Shown in pieces: positions 22,801 through 31,800 of a DNA stretch of 64,000 bases. Source of the stretch: Mytilus galloprovincialis (lineage: Eukaryota; Mollusca; Bivalvia; Mytilida; Mytilidae); contig NC_134846.1 of the NCBI RefSeq assembly GCF_965363235.1, positions 63,291,121 to 63,355,120 on the forward strand, read 5' to 3'. Within the stretch, counting starts at the first letter, position 1; each line of letters opens with the position of its first letter. The position numbers were made by a program, and so were the translations under genes. Under the pieces are notes generated by a model. That model was not told the origin of the DNA, searched no databases, and saw only the letters and a program-made list of their open reading frames with translations.

Positions 22801-25800
22801 ATCATTTTTGCAATTTGAAGTTTCTCTTCATCGGTTATAAAAATTATCAACAAAATAAGCCAAAACGGAGTCAATTTGATAAAACATGTTTGTGGGTTGC
22901 ATCCAAGATTTCTGATAGAGAACAAAATTTAAACATGGTACCAATGATAAGTGTATTCCCTCTTACGTCTTCATTTGACAAAACTTACTTTCATGACGAA
23001 ATAGGAAGCAGACGAATAATATGAACAATGTCGTAAACAATCCTTAACGGATTTTACATTTCTTCCAGAATCAATAGGTGAATACTTTCTTCCACAACCT
23101 GTAAAATAAGGCATTAAATCATCATTTCTACAGTATGGTTTGACACAAGCATGACATTTAAAAATCTACAAAAACGAACCAGAGGCGTTAATGATTCTAT
23201 GTCGCTCACCGTGATCCACGATCATTTTCAACGATGGCCACTATCCAAAATCGTTGACTAAAATATACTTCTCGACGCAATTATTTTTGAACTTATCTTG
23301 ATGATCATTTTAGCTGCTTACATGTTTTCTTTATTTGCAATTGTTTCGGCTGAATGTGCAAACATTTAATAATAAAATTACCATTAAAACGACAGTAACT
23401 CATAAAATGAGTCAATTGACGATTTCTGTCATTGTGATATATATATAACTCGTCTAAACATCAACCCAAAAATGTTAGATCTGTAAATTTGCTTTCGCAA
23501 ATTTTTGTTCTTCCCTCGCTGGGATTCGAACCCATGCTACTGAGATATCATGTGATACCTTATCGCCTGCACTGCAGCCGTCCCGCTAGACCATACGACC
23601 ATCTGGGCTTCACATAATAATCAAGCTTTCGGTGGCCGTGTGTTACCTTTCCTCGTTAATTTTAATCTAGCGTCGTACTTCAGTACATGATATAATTTGC
23701 TGGTGATCCGATGGATAAATCTGTTGTAGAGTTGTCACTGACTCAGACGTACTTATAAATATAATTATTTTCTATGACTGTATCTTGCATTAATTTGTAG
23801 GATCCTTTACTATAGATAATTGAGCTGATCTGTAACAATACCATCTCCATGCCTTATATATCATGTACTGTAGTACGCCGCTAGATTAAAACTGACGAGG
23901 AAAGGTAACACACGGCAACCGAAAGCTTTATTATTATGTGAAGCCCCGGTGGTCGTGTGGTCTAGCGGGACGGCTGCAGTGCAGGCGATAAGGTATCACG
24001 ATATCTCAAAAAATGAAAAATGACGTCACATAGATAGATAGATAGATAGATAAATGACATCAAAAAATGAAAAATGACGTCACATTTGAATTAGTAAAAC
24101 AGATCATCAAAAAATGAAAAATGACGTCTCATTTGAATTAGTAAGATTATATTTGAACTAAATACTGATATTACATTTAATAACAATGCACATTTCAATA
24201 CTTATTAATAGCAAACTAAGGTAGCAATTAACTGTATTATATTGTATTGTCCGGTTTGTTTTGAATCTAACTTCAAACGTAAGTAAAACATTGTACAGAT
24301 TACGTTGAACAAAATCAAATCTAATAAATGAAGGCGGTGATTAATTTTCTTTACCATAACACATGAATATAATAGAAAAGACTTCAACACATTTGACAAA
24401 ATTACGATGAGAATTACAAAAATAACATTAAACATTTAAACTAAATACATGAATTTGGGATAGATAAGTACCGTAACACGTCTTATGGTAATGCGAATTC
24501 ACACTCAGCAAAACAGTCACAATCGGTAATAAGTCACGTTTGGTAATTACAGATTAGACGACGTAATGACAAACCACAATCTTCCATGTAATAAAAATGT
24601 CCTTAGCTAAGTATGGATCCACCAATTGGTGATGGTGTCCATAAAATTTACGGAGTGTCTATTTTAATCTGTCCTCCTCATAACTTTGTTGGAGCAGTTT
24701 CTACGTAAGGAGCACACTCCTGTATATAAAGTCCGTATAGTGTGAACAAGCACGAGAATAACGTATCAATTGTGATATGTAAACACCATACGAAGGGGCA
24801 GAGGGTATGTTTCTGCTGAGAAATGGGAAATTGATAATTGGGAAGTTGAAATCGTCCCGTTTATAATAGATTTTCGTGTGAAGTCGTCCATCTGCGTCAA
24901 TATTGAGGAAAAGATCAAGATATGAAGCAGTCCTTCTAGTATCGGTAGTATCCTTAATTTCAAGTTCACTGGGATATATGAGATGTAAGTATTGGCTGAA
25001 ATATGTGTTATTCAATGATAGAACATCATCAATATATCGGAAAGTAAAATTAAAGAATTTCGCAAGGTGCTTTTTCTTTTTGTCTTTTAGAAGGTTCTGA
25101 ATGAATTCTGCTTCATACGAGTACAAAAACAAATCGGCCAGCAGGGGTGCACAATAAGTACCCATTGGAATACCGACTGTCTGTTGAAATATAAATCCTC
25201 CAAACTCAACAAATATATTGTCGATCAAAAAGTCCAGCATTTTGATAATATCATCTTCAGTATACCTTCTGGAAAATTCAGTGTGATTCTTCACAAAATA
25301 TTATTATTGTAAACCAAAACAAGAAATTTGTATCTACGGTTCCCATTTTTATAGAAAAAAAGATCTGTTTTATGAGATGGTGAAGTCGATCTTTCAGCTG
25401 AGCATGGGGAATAGTAGTATATAGCGTAGAAAAATCAAAAGTTTTTATGTTGCTGCAAAATTGCAAAGATTGTGATCGAAGATTAAGCAGTAGATCTTTC
25501 GAATTTTTGAGAATCCACATCTGGTTAACACCACTGGAAGAATATATCTCATCACAATATTTTTGAAGCCCATCTTTAACTGTAGAAAGAATAGTAGTCA
25601 GTACTTTAGAAAGATGATTAGTCGAACATTTTGAAGACCCAGTTATGTATCATTCTTTATATGGAGTTTTGTGTAATTTACAACTTACAACTTACAACTC
25701 CCGTTAGCGCCATGTGTCGCATAGGGCGCGAATGGAAGCCTTCCATCTGAGTCTGTCTGCTGCTGCTTGTTGTGCTTCTCCCCATGTTCTCCATCCAAAC

Positions 25801-28800
25801 TCTGTTCTTTCCTTATCTACCATTCGTCTCCAAGTTTCTTTTGGTCTTCCTACATTTCTCTTTCCTGGTGGTGTCCATGTCAAGGCGATTCTACAATCAT
25901 TCCATGGGTCCATCCTCAGGATGTGACCTATCCAACTCCATCTCCTGATCTTAATGGTGTTGGTTATGCTGCACATGTTGGCTTTTTGTAGCAGTTCTGT
26001 GTTGGATATCGTAGTTGGCCAAAATATCTTAAAGATTCTACGCAAGTTCCTGGTGTTGAAGGTGTTAAGTCTATCTCCATCTCTCTTGCTTATCTTCCAA
26101 CATTCTGCCCCATATAGCAACACTGATATAACATTGCTTTTATAAATTTTCATTTTGGTGTTTCTACTGTATTGGTTTGATGTCCATATTTTTCTTAGCT
26201 TATAGTATGCTGCTCTTGCTTTTTTAATTCTATTCCTTATGTCGGCTGTTGCATTGTCGTTGGTATCTATGACCGATCCAAGGTATGTGAAGCTGTCTAC
26301 TATCTCTATTTCTTCGTTGTTCAATGTAATAGGCTGGATGTTGTTTGCCTTTACACACATTATTTTACTCTTTTTCTTGTTTATTTCTAAGCCAGTTGTT
26401 TTAGCTATCTTTTGTATATCATCTGTTTTAGCTTGCAGCTGTGTTCTTGTTGCTGATAGGAGAGCAATATCATCTGCAAAATCAAGATCTTCTAATACCT
26501 GTAGTCTTCCCCAGTTGATACCACGCTTTTTCTGTGTTGTTTGCTTCATTGTCCAATCTATAACCAGTAAGAAAAGGAATCCAGACATTACACAACCTTG
26601 TCTGACTCCTGATTTAATGTGGAACCATTCCGAATGTTTACCCTCATGTTCTACTACACAACTGAAGTTATCATAAAATGCTTGTACCATCCTGATTATT
26701 TTACCTGGGATTCCATAGTTTGCCATGATCTTTTTTAAGGTTTCTCGATGGATAGTGTCAAATGCTCTTCTGAAGTCGATGAAGTTGATAAATAGGGGGC
26801 TGTTCCATTCAATGCATTGTTCTATAATATTTCTAAGGATGAATATTTGGTTGATACAGCCTCGACCTCTTCGGAACCCAGCTTGTTCTTTACGTAGTAT
26901 GTTGTCAATAGCATCTTTAATTCTGTTGATGATGATTCTGCAGAGGACCTTCCCAGGTACAGATAGTAAGGTTATTCCTCTCCAGTTTTCACACTCTTCT
27001 AAATTTCCTTTTTTTGAGAGTTTGATTATAATTCCTTTTTGCCAGTCTGTTGGTATTTCTTCCCTGTTCCAAATTTTGGTAAATAAATGGCAAAAGACTT
27101 TTGCTATTGTGCCTACATCAGTTTTCAATAGTTCAGCTTGTATGTTGTCAATACCTGGAGCCTTACCATTACTGAGTGCCTTTATGCTCTTTATTATCTC
27201 TTCTATGGTTGGTGGTTCAATATTCATATCGACAACATCTGAAGGATGAATATCGGCTAGTACTGGTGGATCTTTCGCATTTAAAATCTCTTCAAAGTGT
27301 TCTTTCCATCTCTCTAACTGTTCCTTCTCGCTGGTTATAACATGTCCCTCTTTTGACTTTACAGGTCTGTTCCCTCTCATGCTGCTGTTGGAAATTTTCT
27401 TACTCAGCATATATAGCTTGTTCTGCTCTCCTCTATTTGCTGCCTCTTCTGCACTTTTTGCAATATTATCAATATATTTTCTCTTATCATCTCTGGTACT
27501 AAACTTTACCTCCTTGTTCTTATCCTTATAATCTTTCTCAAGCTTTTCTTTCTGTCTTTGTGATCTTGTAGCATTAATTTTTTGTTTTATCTGTTTACGT
27601 TCTTGTATTTTGTGGATACTGTTGGTAGTAATCCATTCTGGTTGTTTTCTGTCTTTAAATCCCAATGTTTGCTCACCAACCTCACATATTGCTTGTTTAA
27701 TATCTATCCACTGTTCTTCTATGCCTTCTGTTTCTCCCAATACCTGGAATCTGTTCCTTAACTCAAGTTTGAACTCTTGTGCAACTTTTGGTATCTTTAG
27801 CTTATCTGTGTCATATCTTTTCTTCTGTCCCTGATTTACTCTCTGTCTACAAAGTTTAAGCTTAACTCTGGATATAAGTAGTTCATGGTCACTACCAACA
27901 TCAGCACCTCTATATGACCGTACATCTTCCATAGATCCTCTAAACCTTTTGTCAATCGTGATGTGATCAATCTGATTCTTGATGTTTCCGTCTGGTGACG
28001 TCCATGTATATTTATGAATATCTTTATGTTGGAATATGCTGGAGCAAATTACAATGTTGTTAGTCTGACAATAATCCCGAAATAGTTCTCCGTTCTCATT
28101 GATAACACCATACCCATTCTTCCCCATTACATCTTCATATCCAACATTATCTGATCCTATCTTTGCATTCATGTCACCCATTACAATTATCATATCATGT
28201 TTATGAACTTTTGCTGTTACATCGTTCAAGGTTTGGTAGAATTCCTCTTTTACTTCATCAGAAGCGTCATTCGTTGGTGCATAACACTGTATTATGGTCA
28301 ACTTTATATGTCTAGAAAAAAATCGAGCTGTTATTATTCTTTCATTAATAGGTTGCCATTCCATGAGTGTTTTTCTGTTTGCTTTTGATATAATAAGTGC
28401 TACTCCATACTCATGTCTTTCTGTTTGTCCTGAGTATAGCATAGTCTCACCACCTCTGAGGTTGATCTTTCCTGTTCCGGTCCAGCGACATTCACTAATA
28501 CCCAATACATCAATTCCATAGTTGTTCATTTCATTTACTACCTGGTATGTCTTTCCAGGTGCATACATTGTTCTAACATTCCAGCATCCGACCTTGATCT
28601 GTTTTCTAGGGTGAACCAAAGGTTCTCTCCTGATGTTTGCTTCCAATTGATTCTGGGTTTGGCCAACATCATTCATTAAACCTTCTAACTGATTTCTGTT
28701 TTCTGGTCTCACCTCGGTATTTCCCATCAGAAAAGTCGTTCTTCCATTTCGCGTTTCTGTAACTTTAAAGTTTTTTACAAGGATAGGTTGTTGGCCTAAC

Positions 28801-31800
28801 GCTCAATCCCCAACCTGGAGAACCAGAGAATCTTTACTCAAGGTTTCTTTCCTATAGATCCATTGCCGACCAAGGCTGACGAGTCAAATCTACCCGGTAT
28901 TTTATATCAGAGTTTTCTTCTCCTATATGAATTGCCTTTCAAGGCTGACGACTTTCATCTAGCCGGCTATTAACCCATAACTGGGGCAAGGTTGATGAGT
29001 GCTAGGGCGTATCCACACGCCGGTGGGCCTACACACTTCATCTCTAGGGTCCTTGCTACTCCGAGATCCTCTACAGTAAGGCCTAGGACACAAGGTCCTA
29101 GTTACCGTGTGCTGTCGCGGGGAGGCACTGTAGAAGTCTTGTTAGTGTAGAGGCTATGTACTGGCAGGAAAGACTTACGCACTCGGCTTTCTTTTCACCT
29201 ATGAATATAAGCTATCCAGCGGCAGTTTAAGAGTCTATGACTCCCAACTGCACTAGGCGCATACACAAAATCAAAAAAAGAATAGTAGTCAGTACTTTAG
29301 AAAGATGATTAGTCGAACATTTTGAAGACCCAGTTATGTATCATTCTTTATATGGAGTTTTGTGTAATTTAGGTATCCAGTATAATGAAGGTAAGTTTTC
29401 TTCGTTTTCTTTGATGTTGATACCAAACGAAAGAAGGACAGATCTATGATTTTGTCAAATTTCGTCCTTGGTAAATGATGTTAAAGAATATGCAGGGTTA
29501 CCAGTAGTTTTATTTATTCCAAGCTCTGTTGTGAGACATTGCAAATAATGTTTTTCACATATGGAGACAATATTATTGGAGGCTTTATCTGCAGGAACAA
29601 CGACATATTTGTCATGCAAAGAGGATAAAGCATCCACAACATCCGGATTCTTGAAAGGGTTAGTAACTCTTGTACTCGCAGTCTTTGTATGCGCAATAGC
29701 TTTTATCCATTCAGACAAAGTGTCAAGTTCTGGTTTGTCTGGTTTACCCATTTTTTGCATAGTCCTTAACTGCATCCAACAGTAACTTGAAATTCTTTTT
29801 CCAGTTGATGGGCTGGGGATTCTTTATTTTGGTCCCTTGGCTAACAACTCTCTTAGTTGTTCATTGGTAACGATGCCAAGGTCACAAGTAATAACATGAC
29901 CAGCTGGACTATAATTGTATTGTGACGATGCACATGAGCAATCCGGAGGCTTGGATTTCGTATTTTTGAGGTTAAAAGCTTCTAAAACTCTCTTGTGGTT
30001 GAAAATTTTGGATGCAATAGACTTGGTATAAGTATAAGAAATAACAGGTGTAGCTTTATTTTTGAAGTAATCAGGTATAGTTTTTTGTACAGATTTTTGA
30101 TAAAATATATTGCTAATATTTACAGCATCTAAACCTTTATTGGCGAATTCTACCTTAAAAAAATAACGTTTTTCCTCACTATTGGATGTAGTCGATACGG
30201 GTTTGAATAGTTTATGGTTAGCAATGTCCATGATTATTGCAACTAATCTATACAAAACAGAACGAGAATCAGTAACGGAAATATTTTGGGCTTCTTGAAA
30301 TATTAAAGAAAGTTTTGACAGTGGAATTGAGTATAATTTAGTTCTAATATGATGAATTCTTAAAGGTTTTTGAACAGACGTTAATAGACTATCAATTGTC
30401 ACGGTGTGTACAGCAGGTGGTATATATTTTCTGTGACCATGACTTCTATTTCGTCGAGCAGAAGTATTAAATAATTGTAATGTATTGACGGTATTACACC
30501 TGGGACTAGACAAAATACCTACATCATCAATTTTGTCATTGCATCCATAGGGAATGGCTGTTCCCAACTCTCTTATCCAACAGTCTTCTCTTTGTAAACG
30601 ATATGGTGTACTCAATATGGAGTCATTTGTTGGATGATATATTTTCTCTATAATCCGGACTTTCATTGAAACAACAGAATGGCCAGGCTGATTGAAATGT
30701 TTATAGAGAAATTTGTTGTTATTATGATCATTTACATTAGACCGATGATCTTTCATTCTAAAATTGAGTTTTGTCGAGTTTCCCCGACATAGATCAATCT
30801 ACAAAGAGTACATTCAATACCGTATACAATATTGGAAGCGGTGCAATTCAAATTCTCATGACTATGTGTAATGTAATTTTTGGTGGTTAAATTACTATGA
30901 AAGTGGGTATCAGTTATTAGTATATCACAGGTTTTACAATTTTTACGGTTACATTTGAAAAAAAAGAGCAATATTCATGGTTGTCATTGAAATATAAAAT
31001 ATCTGAAAGTTGAACAGTACAGGACTGAATATATTCAAACTTGTCTGAATTTTTATAGTACAATGAGGATTCAGAAAACTGCACATGTGTCATATTCATA
31101 ACATCATTTAAGCTGGTCCTGGGGACACTTGATAAAATCGGTGTTGTTGTGTCCTTCACAACAGCCGATTGACACCTTTTTATCCTGGGCGTCGTATCAT
31201 CCAGTATAATATTTTTTGTTTTACTAGTTTTCATGCTGTTAGGCTACCGGACTGGTAGAATCCTACCAAAATAGATATTCTAACTTGGACTGGTATAGAA
31301 TTTAGGGATAATTACGTCCGGAGCTTGTGTACTAGTTTTCTTTCTACCAAATTTAACGGCGTCATGTGCATGCAATTCTGCTGACAACGATTATTTTCTA
31401 GCTTGTTTTCGTTTGATTAAGATGTTGTTGGTATCTATTCCCCTTGTAACGTCAAGAAATTGATAATCGATTGATAATGTTGTAAATACTTTCAATTGAT
31501 GATTTTATAAAAAAAAAAAATTAAATTACTGAATTTCAATTCAATTAAATTTTAATAGTCATTTAGAATTTCTATATATAAAAGGAAAGGAATCAAGGTA
31601 AGTTTGTTCTTTGCGTTAATAAAACAGCAAACCAACAACTTCAAGTAAAACAAAACAGAATATCACATTGGATGAAGAAACGCAGAATGAAAAGCGTTTG
31701 GGTAACATTACTTTCCAGAAACCACTAAGAATGTTTAACAATTTTATGGGAAAATAGTAAAACCAATATAGCGGTGAGGATATTTATCAGAATGATCTAA

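Larger units (their letters stand above)
24205..31250 (-). mobile_element. Decayed Naiad-type Penelope-like element, split by a LINE
   Basis: Read along the minus strand the order is an N-terminal region (31234-30917), a CCHH/GIY-YIG endonuclease (30971-30400), a CxC linker (about 29960-29830), the reverse transcriptase (29775-29372, then 25680-24530) and the 3' UTR (to 24205). A GIY-YIG endonuclease upstream of the RT with a short CxC linker is the published signature of the permuted Penelope-like clade (Naiad in invertebrates). Frameshifts near 30965, 30756, 29826 and 25290 and two TAG stops near 24702 and 24660 make it inactive. It sits in intron 2 of the central WSC gene. Confidence 0.8.

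Noticed and set aside
23512-23602. A tRNA gene on the minus strand
   Set aside because: A- and B-boxes are present but the acceptor stem does not close, and the sequence occurs with the same leader at three places; it is a SINE head.
24701-25294. Selenocysteine-type recoding of stops in the Penelope-like ORF
   Set aside because: The interruptions examined in the RT are TAG codons and frameshifts, not in-frame TGA in conserved positions; the TGA near 30750 follows a one-base shift.
25714-28521. Plus-strand frames of 63-174 codons opposite the LINE
   Set aside because: They are shadows of the intact minus-strand 1007-codon frame.
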